Shown: positions 9,901-17,803 of the stretch, in pieces
Layout: each line of letters begins with the position of its first letter
Numbering within the stretch: the stretch's first letter is position 1
Source of the DNA: G965222535 sp965222535
GTDB taxonomy: Bacteria; Pseudomonadota; Gammaproteobacteria; HK1
Length of the DNA: 64,000 nt
Direction of reading: 5' to 3'
Assembly (NCBI GenBank): GCA_965222535.1
Contig: OZ244957.1
Span: 1,426,001-1,490,000 of the forward strand
Notes under the pieces: model-generated
What the model saw: the letters and a program-made list of their open reading frames with translations, nothing else
What the model was told of the DNA's origin: nothing
The model's database searches: none
Program-made: the position numbers and the translations under genes

Positions 9901-12900
9901 CTCGTTTGGCCGGGCGGCAGGCGGTAGGTCCCCCTGATGGGGGACGGGCTGCTGCGGGGCTGCTGCTTGCCTATAGCCTGCATCTTGTGGGGCGAGCCCA
10001 CCTTGCCGTCCCCTTGCCGCGTTATTACCAAATAACTCGTCAAACACCTTCTGCACATGTGCCTTAGGAGCACCGGTTAATTCGCCTAGGTAGGAACTAA
10101 CTACGGCAGCCGGATTGCTTCCAGGCACCGCTTCGACTATCCGGGTATGCGCTGTCCGCTCGGAACGCAAGTGCTCCGGAAATGCCTCTCCTCCAATCCT
10201 GTACTGTTCTTCTAATCCGTTTAGCTCAATGACTCGATTTAACGACCGATCTGCCGCTGCTTCTTGGATCGCCTCCGCGTTGTGGGCGAGGGGGCCCTCC
10301 GCCTGTTGACCATCGACACCCCTCGCGCCAAATCGTTGCTGCTGTTCCACCAGTCCCCGAGCACCGTGGCCGCGATGCTGTGCTGCGGCATCCAACGCCT
10401 CAGCATTACGCGGGAGGTTATTTTGCGGCATAACCTCATAAATAATATCCTCGTCTCCGTGCTGCCTTGGTACTTGCCGATTTGCTATATCATCATCATA
10501 TATATCAAAATTATCTGCCCTGTCTCTGCCTGCGGCTTCGACCCTAGCTCTATCCAGCGCCTCCTCGCCTATCCCCGCATAAATCGGCTCATCTTGCCGT
10601 CTCACGGCATCCAGATTCGCTGTCTGCACTTTATAATTCTGCTTAATGGCATCAATTTTCTGTGTCTGTAGTTCGTCAATCCCTTTTACAAAGTCAAGAT
10701 ATTTTGTCGCCACTCCTTTTGGAATGGCAGCGCCATTTTCTTTAGCCAGAAAATGAAGCGCTTGGTTGGCCGCAGCACTAGGTGATTTGCCGCCATCGAT
10801 GCGCTCCAATGCCCCTTTGTACAACGCTATTTCTGTCTCCAAGTCGGCTCGTCTAGCATCATCAGCGGCATCCAACTGTTGGGTAAGATCCTCTATCCTG
10901 TTTTGGAAATGTTGCGTGTAGAACTGCGGCTTATCCTGGAGCGCTTGGCGGATCTCTGCGTCCCTTGCTTGCTTCAGTTCTTTTTTGGCTTGTTTCTTTA
11001 GTTGCTTCGGCCCTTTCGCTTTATTCGCCTGCTTGCGCGAGAACAGTTTCTTGATGCGCTTCCATAGGTTCGGAAGACGGGGAGGCTTCTTCTGCTGCGC
11101 TGCCTTTTGTAAAGCAGTAGCCCCCTGCAGGCCAAGATCCTCCAGTATTACAGGAGCACCTACTATGTTGTCCACCGGCTGCGCGATTTGAATCTCATCG
11201 AAGGCTGCGATCGGAGCTGCCTGCTGCTGTAGGCGGTTGCCGGGTGGCATCACAGCGGGCAGCAGTTCCTCTTCAATAGCCAACGGCTTGTGAGGTGCCA
11301 TGGGAGCAGCCGCATGTAGCTGATCTGCCGGCAGGATGCCGTCATCTAGCACCTCATTTGGAAGAAAGTGCTGCGCCTCATCCTGCGGCGCAACATAGTG
11401 GCGCACCTCATCGCCGACATTCCCCGCATTCGCTAGTTCTCCATACACGCGCTGCTGCTCTGCATTCCCTTGCTTCAATTTGGCAAGCTCCTCTGGGGTT
11501 TTCTCCTTCTGCGGGGGCTTATAATCATTCTTTGCCTTAACCCCCGGCGGCGGATCACCTTCACCGCCCTTGGCCTTACCCTCTCCTCTATTCAGAGGGC
11601 CTTGGTAAGCTCTCTTGCGTTCAAATGGATTCTCTCGCGGCGTCAATTCGATGTTCAAGTTGAATGGCTTCCGATTGTTCACCACGTCGTCTATTGGTTT
11701 TGCCGCATAGGCTTTCAGCTCTTCTGAGGCATACCTGCTGAAGGTCGGATTATTATCAAATGTCACATTGTCAGAGCCACTCAGACGAATAGCCGAATGA
11801 CGCTCATTCTGCAGCCCCCCAGCACCCGGAGGGTCGTTTATCGATGCCCTGAGGATCACCGTATTTTGATCCGTTGATGTAGGAATATTGCTTGGTGCCA
11901 ACGGTACTTCACCAGCATTATCTAAAAATGCCTCTCCTGATGTGGTGTTTATCCGTACAATTTGATTGCCTTCCGATAATCCCTCCACATTATTGGCTAA
12001 TGGTTGCCATTCATCGGGGATCTGTTCAGGAGTGACAAAGTCCAATTCCGCCCCCGCATTTTGGGTACGGCTCAAATCCGTAGCACGAGACGCCTCTCGA
12101 CTTCCTGCGGAGAGCTCTTCGTATTGGCTTAGCTGTTGATGTATAGGATCCACATCATCAAGCTGTGATTGATACAGTGAACTATCCGTTTTGCCTTCCA
12201 CAGCAGATAAAGAGGCGTGCTCTGTTTGCAGCCGATCGTTCAGATCAGTACTTTCGCTGGATAAACGGCTTTTGTCGCTACCGTCGTTATCGAAGAGAAT
12301 ATCGAGGTGGTAACTTGATTCATCTGTGACGGCAGTTGATGTGGAGGATTGACGAGAAAGCGAACGCGTGGTGTTAGGATAGGCTTGCCCCCCCCCCGCA
12401 CTGCCACCTTTGCCTTCCCAGGTTGCGCTGAAGTGCTGTAACTCGGGCGCTGGCGTTTCCAAGCTCTGACTGAGCCTTGCGCTACTTAGCGAGGAATCAC
12501 CATTTAGGGTGTTTTTCGACGGCGATATACGGAGTTGCGAGGGAGACAAAGAAAGACCGCTTAAATCACGGGAATCTCTTGCGCGCCGACTTTCCAAACT
12601 ATTCAGCACTCGATTGCTGTTTAAACCAGACGATGGATCACCAAACAAAATACTTTGGTGCGAACTATCAGTGACCACATCCCCCAGGTTTCTACTCCGG
12701 CTAAGTGGACTCATGGGGGGTAGAACGGGTACATATATTGGCGTATTACCAGCCACATCGCCTGCATCGGAATGTCTGGCGAGGGCTGAAAGGGGCGATG
12801 TGAAGTCATCATCGAGGAAGTCATCGAAGCTGGACGATGCACGGGATCCGCTTGTTGCATCTTCAGTGCTTCTCAGTGAACCCTGCCCTGCCGTTTTATT

Positions 12901-15609
12901 AATTTGCTGAATAGTCCCATCGTAAATATCATCTTGGGATGAACTTAAATTACTTATCTCTCTACGTGGAGGAGGGGCATCGTATACGAGATATTCTTGA
13001 AGTTGCTGCTGAAAGAAAAAATCAGCATCATCTGGCGGAGCATAGGCATTTGGATTATATTGCTGCCTAGCTTTAAAATAAGCTTCCGGATCAATTCCAT
13101 TTTCTAATGCATATACGATATCTGTTCTTATTCTGTAGCCTAAAGCTTGTTCAGCGAGGGTTTCAGTCTTTAATAGAATAATTCTTCTACCTCTAGGCTT
13201 AATAGACTTGGAATTTTCTAAATCATTAATGTCGAGAAGAAGTTCTTTATAATTCTTTTTAGCAGCTACATTGGATTTCCTTATATTGCTTTTAATTTGG
13301 TTAATAGATTTTTCCCCCTGGGTATAATTTTTTATATCAAGTGCTGGAAGAGGAGGTAGATCTTCTTGGTATTTTAATACATTCACATTGTCAAAAACTT
13401 GACTCAATTTTTTTGTTAAGCTAGATGGTATTATATCCAAACTTTTATAACCAGGAATAGATAAAGCAGCTGCTTCAGTCTGCAATTTCCTTACGATTAG
13501 AGAAGATATATCTATATTAATAGCGTTAGGATCGATTTCATTCAGATAAATATCTATATTTCTCAATAACTGCACTCTGTTTCTGGATAATTGCCTTTTT
13601 AAAAGGGAATATCCGGTTAGGGGCTTTATTTTTCTAAAGAATTGGTTAATTTCAACCTTATTAAGTTGTGACTCAATATTACTATCAATGGTTTTCTTAA
13701 TCTGTGCTATGATTTCTGCATTTTCCTGTGCTTTGGCTGCCTGCCGTGCTTGTTCTGCCTGCTGTGCTTGTTCTGCCTGCTGTGCTTGTTCTGCCTGCCG
13801 TGCTTGTTCTGCCTGCTGTGCTTGTTCTGCCTGCCGCGCTTGTTCTGCCTGCCCTATTTGCTCTGCATGCTCTTGCAGCACTTTAGAAGTTTGCCGAATA
13901 TTACCTTGTTCGTCTATTAATCGATCCCCCGCGATAAAGTATGTATGAATTTCCCCATCGGCTCCCTCGATAGAATGTACTTTATATGCAGTGTTAACAT
14001 CAAATAATTCTCCATAAGGGCGGAATCCTCCAGCGCTTGCGGCATTTATTAACGCAAGCACTTGATCTTCGTTCAGTTTCAAACGATCGGGCAAATGTTT
14101 AAGAATAAGGGATGTAGGGTCGTGAGTGACTAAAAATGGCGGGTATTTTGCTATTTCTTCACCAGATGCATGTCTCAGATAACGCGGTAAGTCATTTGGA
14201 TTAATTTCGTCTATTCTTATAAGCTTATTTCTAATATCGCGAAGAAACGATGTCTTTTCAGGATCTTTTATTGTAGCGATTTCTTCATCTAGTAAACGCA
14301 ATGGATTGTTTTTCTTATGAATTTTGTTTAGGATATTCTGTTTATATTGTAGATTAGGAATTTCTTTAGTCAGTCCGGGATCTTGTACTTTGTGTGTAGT
14401 AATGTCTGTTGTGTTTTCAAAAGCATGTGCTGGTGTTGCTTTGCCATCCAAAACCTCGTCCTGGATGCCGATATTTTCCCTTGCTTGTTGCTCTGCAACG
14501 TCTAGCCATCTACGATATTGTTCTTCTTCTTTTTTTATGAACCCACGCCTGAGATCAGAGCGTAAATCGTTCACCGACCCCTCAAGGGGCTTCGCTGGTG
14601 GGAGAACATCAGTCGATGGCGTACCACCCAATGCCTCTAGCTGTCGCGCTGTCTCCGGGGGTCTTGGGGTTATTTCAATCGCCAACTGATCTGTGTTCCA
14701 CACCCTGTCTGTTGCTGTCGCATCACCCACTTTTCTGGCGTCGCTCACAGTATCCGCCTGTGCTGCCGCCGATCGGGAAGAAAAAAGCGAGTTTATACGC
14801 CTTAACTTGCTACCCTTGGTGATCATTTTCGAACTTGACTTTGTCCCGCGGCGCACGGTATTTAGGTTTGGTACTCCCAATGCAGCCTCGGCGGGCAGTT
14901 CCGCCATACCAGGATTAGGCCTCATAGCTGTTCTGCCGCTCTTAATCTTCGCTTGGCCTTTAATCTGCTGGCGAAACCCTAACGACGCCTTCAGCATCGA
15001 CCACGTCCCCGCCTCCATCGAAAGGAGCTTTTCCCCGCTATACGACGCGAAAGCGGCTTTGTAGCTCGCCACCCCGTATTCACGCTGAAATGAGGTGGCG
15101 GCAATCTCCAACAGCAACTTGTCATTGATGCTGGTGCCAGGCTTCTCCTCCATCCCCGCCAACCCGTTAATCAGACGGAAATCGCCGCTGGTTGTTACAC
15201 GCAAACCACCGGCAGCGCCCAACACATCGCACATCCCCGCGCCAGACGTAACCACTCCCGCAAACGTCTCTGACACCGCCCCGCTCAGCATCAGCGTATC
15301 GGAGTAGAGGCGCAGGTTCAGACGACCGCGAAAGGTTCTTTTCACGATGCTCGCGCTGGTCTCAATCTCTCTCCCCTCCAGTCTATAGTTACCCTCAACG
15401 TTCACTTCCTCGTGCCCTGTCGCGGTATCGCTAGCCGACTCCTTGCCGATCTCCAGACGGTCCGATACGCCCCGACGCTCGGCCCTCTTCACCGCCACTA
15501 GATTGATCGTCTCGGCGCGCAACTCCAGCGCGCAACGCTCCTCCTCACCGCTAACCTGCGGTTCTGAAGAGGTGGTAGTGGTAGTGCTTGTTTCGTCGTT
15601 GTCAGCCAT
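3952..15609 (-). CDS. Giant repetitive protein (3885 aa) with two cholera-toxin-type ADP-ribosyltransferase domains; putative effector
   Basis: I do not recognise this protein as a whole. No signal peptide is visible. Residues 1-270 are a Gly/Ser/Thr-rich conserved-looking region. Residues ~581-626 are a QAEQAR coiled-coil run. Residues ~900-1400 are Ser/Asn-rich low complexity. A basic patch (KRIKKLFSRKQANKAK) sits near 1510, and EPIYA near 1674. Four to five 150-aa repeats span ~1770-2370. Two ~720-aa near-identical segments follow, each with an R-S-E ADP-ribosyltransferase domain: R2548, S2596, E2653 and R3276, S3324, E3381. YRGDGRTP, GVSTAK and GGEVNITKIP match the cholera and pertussis toxin A-chain motifs. 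Start ATG 15609 has AAGGG upstream. The likely role is to modify host proteins, but no secretion genes are in view. The ADP-ribosyltransferase call is firm at motif level; activity is inferred. Confidence 0.8.
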   Translation of the reverse strand: MADNDETSTTTTTSSEPQVSGEEERCALELRAETINLVAVKRAERRGVSDRLEIGKESASDTATGHEEVNVEGNYRLEGREIETSASIVKRTFRGRLNLRLYSDTLMLSGAVSETFAGVVTSGAGMCDVLGAAGGLRVTTSGDFRLINGLAGMEEKPGTSINDKLLLEIAATSFQREYGVASYKAAFASYSGEKLLSMEAGTWSMLKASLGFRQQIKGQAKIKSGRTAMRPNPGMAELPAEAALGVPNLNTVRRGTKSSSKMITKGSKLRRINSLFSSRSAAAQADTVSDARKVGDATATDRVWNTDQLAIEITPRPPETARQLEALGGTPSTDVLPPAKPLEGSVNDLRSDLRRGFIKKEEEQYRRWLDVAEQQARENIGIQDEVLDGKATPAHAFENTTDITTHKVQDPGLTKEIPNLQYKQNILNKIHKKNNPLRLLDEEIATIKDPEKTSFLRDIRNKLIRIDEINPNDLPRYLRHASGEEIAKYPPFLVTHDPTSLILKHLPDRLKLNEDQVLALINAASAGGFRPYGELFDVNTAYKVHSIEGADGEIHTYFIAGDRLIDEQGNIRQTSKVLQEHAEQIGQAEQARQAEQAQQAEQARQAEQAQQAEQAQQAEQARQAAKAQENAEIIAQIKKTIDSNIESQLNKVEINQFFRKIKPLTGYSLLKRQLSRNRVQLLRNIDIYLNEIDPNAINIDISSLIVRKLQTEAAALSIPGYKSLDIIPSSLTKKLSQVFDNVNVLKYQEDLPPLPALDIKNYTQGEKSINQIKSNIRKSNVAAKKNYKELLLDINDLENSKSIKPRGRRIILLKTETLAEQALGYRIRTDIVYALENGIDPEAYFKARQQYNPNAYAPPDDADFFFQQQLQEYLVYDAPPPRREISNLSSSQDDIYDGTIQQINKTAGQGSLRSTEDATSGSRASSSFDDFLDDDFTSPLSALARHSDAGDVAGNTPIYVPVLPPMSPLSRSRNLGDVVTDSSHQSILFGDPSSGLNSNRVLNSLESRRARDSRDLSGLSLSPSQLRISPSKNTLNGDSSLSSARLSQSLETPAPELQHFSATWEGKGGSAGGGQAYPNTTRSLSRQSSTSTAVTDESSYHLDILFDNDGSDKSRLSSESTDLNDRLQTEHASLSAVEGKTDSSLYQSQLDDVDPIHQQLSQYEELSAGSREASRATDLSRTQNAGAELDFVTPEQIPDEWQPLANNVEGLSEGNQIVRINTTSGEAFLDNAGEVPLAPSNIPTSTDQNTVILRASINDPPGAGGLQNERHSAIRLSGSDNVTFDNNPTFSRYASEELKAYAAKPIDDVVNNRKPFNLNIELTPRENPFERKRAYQGPLNRGEGKAKGGEGDPPPGVKAKNDYKPPQKEKTPEELAKLKQGNAEQQRVYGELANAGNVGDEVRHYVAPQDEAQHFLPNEVLDDGILPADQLHAAAPMAPHKPLAIEEELLPAVMPPGNRLQQQAAPIAAFDEIQIAQPVDNIVGAPVILEDLGLQGATALQKAAQQKKPPRLPNLWKRIKKLFSRKQANKAKGPKQLKKQAKKELKQARDAEIRQALQDKPQFYTQHFQNRIEDLTQQLDAADDARRADLETEIALYKGALERIDGGKSPSAAANQALHFLAKENGAAIPKGVATKYLDFVKGIDELQTQKIDAIKQNYKVQTANLDAVRRQDEPIYAGIGEEALDRARVEAAGRDRADNFDIYDDDIANRQVPRQHGDEDIIYEVMPQNNLPRNAEALDAAAQHRGHGARGLVEQQQRFGARGVDGQQAEGPLAHNAEAIQEAAADRSLNRVIELNGLEEQYRIGGEAFPEHLRSERTAHTRIVEAVPGSNPAAVVSSYLGELTGAPKAHVQKVFDELFGNNAARGRQGGLAPQDAGYRQAAAPQQPVPHQGDLPPAARPNELPPGGQRVADAGAEGPLAHNVEAAEEATPTDKLLKRLAELDVSEKQYKGKGEAFPAHLGYEKKAIERAFNAALDDGDPVAVIKRHLGIDGLSGDAKAHLQKTLDELFGNNAARGRQGGLAPQDAGYRQAAAPQQPAPHQGDLPPAARPNELPPGGQRVADAGAEGPLAHNAEAAEEATPTDKLLKRLAELDVSEKQYKGKGEAFPAHLGYEKKAIESAFNAALDDGDPVAVIKRHLGIDGLSGDAKAHLQKTLDELFGNNAARGRQGGLAPQDAGYRQAAAPQQPVPHQGDLPPAARPTELPPGGQRVADAGAEGPLAHNAEAIQEAAADRSWNRIVELNGLEEQYRIKGEAFPEHLRSERTAHTRIVEAAPRSNPAAVVSSYLGELTGASKAHVQKVFDELFGNNAARGRQGGLAPQDAGYRQAAAPQQPGPNKVPPPPAARPTELPPGGQRVAGAGAIGETPADRLIKRLDGLSSVEEHAAKDNLPIPSQMYYEQEALKRAQAALAGGGDPLVAMRQYIEGLEGTGTRPVDKDYLWKAYRQIFGEEQPPPVKAPAAQVPAKPIAKAANALPVEANKVVLSEAKKAEAGADGHKGIEGVPKNIETPAQLEEFVRSTYGKKVGVTIEDETLQGYRLHKYEGIVYRGDGRTPIRLGSSEDAFFAPRQPVATLGEQLEQAGLGQAKGTSGRQGVSTAKHLEGAITYSTGGASFSDSSFIYVIDTTKIGNEKAYDLGKIVTDNFGKVDETGGEVNITKIPRDAVIGWIRINNPTSVLDDLEKGGELFSAKNKPSLEFIVRKSNPVEKGLGYNLSDWVQGQPTQGTSRTGVIIKGQPPQGTPGTGVIIKGQPPQGTPGTGVIIKGQPPQGTPETRVIIKGDGAANLKPENNIAPLGADDVAYRDALRKVIVEIEEKLKVGKLGTTDHVFRIYAYDAIVAKGSAVEFLQDRLARFDYIEKFKPLKQEALALQARVDALAGGGAKAVLQKAPVPQVPAKPTAQAANAPPPANKVVMPETKKVETGTNANKGVATEVQQREASNQVLRNQLEEYRKNPPIDRKQPGRYDESTEWFIKNSQEALAQDKIPPNKHLLKKFLSDKAMDNFGVYADHQLRNLFEKMETQVQQLLDDNANAAQKAPVPQPVPAKPIAQAENALPVEANKVVLSEAKKTEAGADANKAVAPEVQQREASNQVLRNQLEEYRKNPPLAGKEGPEQYKVSTEWFLENGQKALAQNNTPPDKYLSRQFRMDKDYFYSANTDHQLRNLFEKMETQVQQLLDGNANAAQKAPAAQVPAKPIAKAANALPVEANKVVLSEAKKTEAGADGHKGIEGVPKNIETPAQLEEFVRSTYGKKVGVTIEDETLQGYRLHKYEGIVYRGDGRTPIRLGSSEDAFFAPRQPVATLGEQLEQAGLGQAKGTSGRQGVSTAKHLEGAITYSTGGASFSDSSFIYVIDTTKIGNEKAYDLGKIVTDNFGKVDETGGEVNITKIPRDAVIGWIRINNPTSVLDDLEKGGELFSAKNKPSLEFIVRKSNPVEKGLGYNLSDWVQGQPTQGTSRTGVIIKGQPPQGTPGTGVIIKGQPPQGTPETRVIIKGDGAANLKPENNIAPLGADDVAYRDALRKVIVEIEEKLKVGKLETTDHVFRIYAYDAINAKGSAVEFLQDRLARFDYIEKFKPLKQEALALQARVDALAGGGAKAVLQKAPVPQVPAKPTAQAANAPPPANKVVMPETKKVETGTNANKGVATEVQQREASNQVLRNQLEEYRKNPPLDRKQPGRYDESTEWFIKNSQEALAQDKIPPNEHLLKKFKSDKIMDNFGVYADHQLRNLFEKMETQVQQLLDDNANAAQKAPVPQPVPAKPIAQAENALPVEANKVVLSEAKKTEAGANANKAVDPEVQRLEELKKTLENKIAEYRKNPPLAGKEGPEQYKVSTEWFLENGQEALAQNNTPPDKYLSRQFRMDKDGFYSANTDNQLRNLFEKIGVKI
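5401..5814 (-). other. ADP-ribosyltransferase domain 2 of the giant protein
   Basis: This is a near-identical second copy lying 2184 bp (728 residues) after domain 1 in the protein. The triad is Arg3276, Ser3324 and Glu3381, all in the same motif context as domain 1. The near-identity suggests recent internal duplication or gene conversion. Confidence 0.75.
7275..7455 (-). repeat. 45-bp tandem repeats (15-residue GQPPQGTPGTGVIIK units), four copies
   Basis: Four in-frame 15-residue units lie directly after ADP-ribosyltransferase domain 1. The equivalent block at about 5137-5272 after domain 2 has three. The Gly/Pro-rich composition suggests a flexible linker. Confidence 0.85.
7585..7998 (-). 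other. ADP-ribosyltransferase domain 1 of the giant protein
   Basis: Residues ~2538-2675. Arg2548 lies in VYRGDGRTP, the motif that contacts NAD and corresponds to Arg7 of cholera toxin A. Ser2596-Thr2597 lie in GVSTAK, the STS motif. Glu2653 lies in GGEVNITKIP and aligns with Glu112 of cholera toxin (EQEVSALGGIP), including the downstream IP..IGW pattern. The Glu two residues before the catalytic Glu in cholera toxin is Gly here, so the target amino acid may not be arginine. Confidence 0.75.
8490..10310 (-). repeat. Tandem 450-bp coding repeats (150-aa units)
   Basis: The GAGGGGGCCCTCCGCC block recurs near 8950, 9400, 9850 and 10288, giving periods of 450, 450 and about 438 bp. Each unit has a Pro/Gln-rich half (LPPGGQRVADAG) and a helical half ending in DELFGNNAARGRQGGLAPQ. 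Two helical subtypes are interleaved, one with TPTDKLLKRLAELD and one with AADRSLNRVIELNGLEEQY. Confidence 0.85.
13735..13870 (-). repeat. 18-bp coding repeats (QAEQAR/QAEQAQ), predicted coiled coil
   Basis: This is a run of (A/Q)-rich six-residue units, residues ~581-626 of the giant protein, read as CTTGTTCTGCCTGC-type repeats on the plus strand. It is predicted to be a continuous charged helix. Confidence 0.8.
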
Positions 15610-15995
15610 TATCTTTTACCCTTGGGAGTGCTTAAGCGACATGCTGCGTGGTGCAGGAGGCAAGGATGATCTCGCAAAAATGTCCGATTGATCCTGCTTT
15701 GGCCATTATTAACGCCGATGATAAATTCGTAAGATGTTAATATTCATGGATATTATCTTTTATCCTAGAACACAAATATAGCCATCGATGACTTATTGCG
15801 AAACCATCAATAGTGCTCTAGATAATAGAATATGCAGTCGTAAAAAGCCACCCCTAGCCTTGTCTATTGGGGAAAGAGCCCTTCCAGCAATCATTTCATG
15901 GTGCTGCTTCGCGGATCGAGAGGTCAGCGAACGGCGCGGCGTAGGCGCTCCTGATTAAAAAATTAAAACGATACTCCCTTCCCCCAGTCACCATT
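15610..15995. repeat. Intergenic region with nested repeat R3 (copy 1)
   Basis: This gap lies between the giant gene start and the gltD stop. 15881-15968 is one copy of R3, with CAGCGAACGGCGCGGCG and AGGCGCTCCTGATTAAAAAA as landmarks. It sits between halves of an R2-like GGGGAAAG / CTCCCTTCCCCC palindrome. The stretch 15700-15840 is AT-rich and probably contains the promoter of the giant gene, but I cannot fix -35/-10 boxes. No gene is seen. Confidence 0.65.
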
Positions 15996-17501
15996 TCATT
16001 CAAGGCTTTCCGAGAGGTTCTTTTGTTTATGAGCAAGCCGAGAGGCGGGGCTCTGGTTGGACAGAAAACGGTCAATAGCGGTTGCCGCCTCGCGTCCTTC
16101 GCGGATCCCCCAGACGACCAAGGACTGGCCGCGACGACAATCACCGGCGGCAAATACGCCTTTGAGGTTGGTCTGATGGAATCCGAAACCGGCTTTGATA
16201 TAGCTGCGCGGGTCGGTGTCTAAACCCAGCTGCTCAATAAGCATGGGTTCTGGGCCGACAAACCCCAGCGCCAAAAAAATGTGCTGTGCCCGCCATTCCT
16301 GCTCAGAACCCGGTAGGGGAGACATGCGTCGGCGACCATTGGTACCTTTGGTCCAGTTGACCTTGATGGCGCGCGCCCCCGTGACCTTGCCTGCCTCGTC
16401 GCCAAGAAAGCATTGGGCTAGGATGCTGTATTGGCGCGGATCTTCGCCATCACGGGCGATCGCTTCACTATGCCCGTAGTCGGTGCGCAGGATTAATGGC
16501 CATTGCGGCCAAGGGTTATCCGCAGCGCGCGTGCTGGGTGGTCGCGGCATCAGCTCAAAATTCACTAAGCTGCGACAGCCATGGCGCAATGCCGTAGCGA
16601 CACAATCGGTACCGGTGTCACCACCACCGATCACGATCACATCCTGATCCTTGACACTAATATAGCACCCATCGGTATGCGCCGAATCAAGCAGGCTTTT
16701 GGTATTTAAGCGCAAAAAATCCATCGCCTGATGCACGCCGCTAAGTTCCCGACCGGGTAGCGTCAAGTCATTCGCTTGGGTAGCGCCGATCGCCAGCAGC
16801 AGCGCATGGTGTTGCTGGCGCAGTGCTTCTGGATGCACGTCGACGCCAACATTGACCCCGGTTACGAAGCGCACACCCTCGCTTTGCATTTGTTCAAGAC
16901 GACGGTTGACCAGGGCCTTGTCCAATTTCATATTGGGGATGCCGTACATCAACAACCCCCCAAGGCGATCATCGCGCTCATACACGGTGACGCCGTGACC
17001 TGCGCGCCGTAATTGCTGGGCAGCGGCAAGGCCGCTGGGGCCGGAACCAATGACAGCGACGCTTTTGCCGCTTTCAACTGGCGGTGGGTAAGCGCTTACC
17101 CATCCTTGCTCAAAGCCGTAATCGATGAGAGCTTTCTCGATATCCTTGATCGCCACCGGCGCTTCATTGATCCCAAGAACACAGGCACCTTCACAAGGCG
17201 CGGGACAGACACGACCAGTGAATTCGGGGAAATTATTGGTTTGGTGTAACTGTATAAGCGCTTCGCGCCAGTGACCGCTATAGATCAGGTGGTTCCATTC
17301 GGGGATCAGATTAGCAACCGGGCAACCAACCTCTGACTGACAAAAAGGCACCCCACAATCCATGCAGCGCGCACCTTGAACCTCCAGTTGCCCTTTGGTT
17401 GTGGGCAATACAAATTCATTAAAATGACGCAGCCGCTCAAGCGGGGAGAGCGTGTCAGGATCGCTGCGCCCGAAATCTATAAAACCAGTAGGACTACCCA
17501 T
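15996..17501 (-). CDS. gltD: Glutamate synthase (NADPH) small subunit GltD
   Basis: GltD passes electrons from NADPH through FAD and iron-sulfur clusters to GltB for making two glutamates from glutamine and 2-oxoglutarate. The N-terminal Cys clusters are visible (CMDCGVPFCQSEVGCP and CPAPCEGACVLGI). The FAD-binding motif is VAVIGSGPSGLAAAQQL, and the NADPH-binding motif is VIVIGGGDTGTDCVATAL. The C-terminal GVFAAGDCRRGQSLVVW is typical. The length (501 aa) is normal when starting at ATG 17501 (MGSPTGF); a TTG 12 bases upstream is possible. It follows gltB on the same strand after a ~300-bp repeat-filled gap, so they may still be one operon. Confidence 0.95.
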   Translation of the reverse strand: MGSPTGFIDFGRSDPDTLSPLERLRHFNEFVLPTTKGQLEVQGARCMDCGVPFCQSEVGCPVANLIPEWNHLIYSGHWREALIQLHQTNNFPEFTGRVCPAPCEGACVLGINEAPVAIKDIEKALIDYGFEQGWVSAYPPPVESGKSVAVIGSGPSGLAAAQQLRRAGHGVTVYERDDRLGGLLMYGIPNMKLDKALVNRRLEQMQSEGVRFVTGVNVGVDVHPEALRQQHHALLLAIGATQANDLTLPGRELSGVHQAMDFLRLNTKSLLDSAHTDGCYISVKDQDVIVIGGGDTGTDCVATALRHGCRSLVNFELMPRPPSTRAADNPWPQWPLILRTDYGHSEAIARDGEDPRQYSILAQCFLGDEAGKVTGARAIKVNWTKGTNGRRRMSPLPGSEQEWRAQHIFLALGFVGPEPMLIEQLGLDTDPRSYIKAGFGFHQTNLKGVFAAGDCRRGQSLVVWGIREGREAATAIDRFLSNQSPASRLAHKQKNLSESLE

Positions 17502-17580
17502 GTTCGATGACAAAACCTGACTTAAGACTTAATTGCTCATTCAAGGCATGCGCCATAGCAAGCCGCGCTCCACTATCAGT

Positions 17581-17745
17581 GACCTCGAAAAATCTCAATG
17601 GGACAGGGGGCAAGCTGCGACAACCTATGGGGGCCTCGAAAAATGGCAACGGGACGGGGAAAAGGGCATGCTCACCTGTAACGTAAGCCGTTGATTTATA
17701 ATCCTTCCTCCAATAGACAAAAGCCCCATAGGGGATTATACTCTC
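17581..17745. repeat. Intergenic repeat R1 (copy 1) between gltB and gltD
   Basis: Landmarks are CTCGAAAAATGGCAACGGGA, CACCTGTAACGTAAGC, GATTTATAAT and CAATAGACAAAAGCCCCAT. The full unit is about 17633-17740, with an extra 5' half at 17583-17610. Related copies lie near 22.7, 24.4, 25.1, 26.0, 28.3 and 36.9 kb in both orientations. Confidence 0.75.
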
Positions 17746-17803
17746 TTTCACCAATACCCCCCCCCTATGACGACTTGAATTGAATGTGGCAGCCGCGTGG
17801 ATT

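Noticed and set aside
8490..10310. Regular direct repeats that could be mistaken for a CRISPR array
   Set aside because: The period is 450 bp and in frame with a long coding sequence. Repeats and spacers are not of CRISPR size, and no cas genes are present.
13735..13870. Short 18-bp repeats resembling a CRISPR or VNTR
   Set aside because: They encode an in-frame QAEQAR coiled coil and have no unique spacers.
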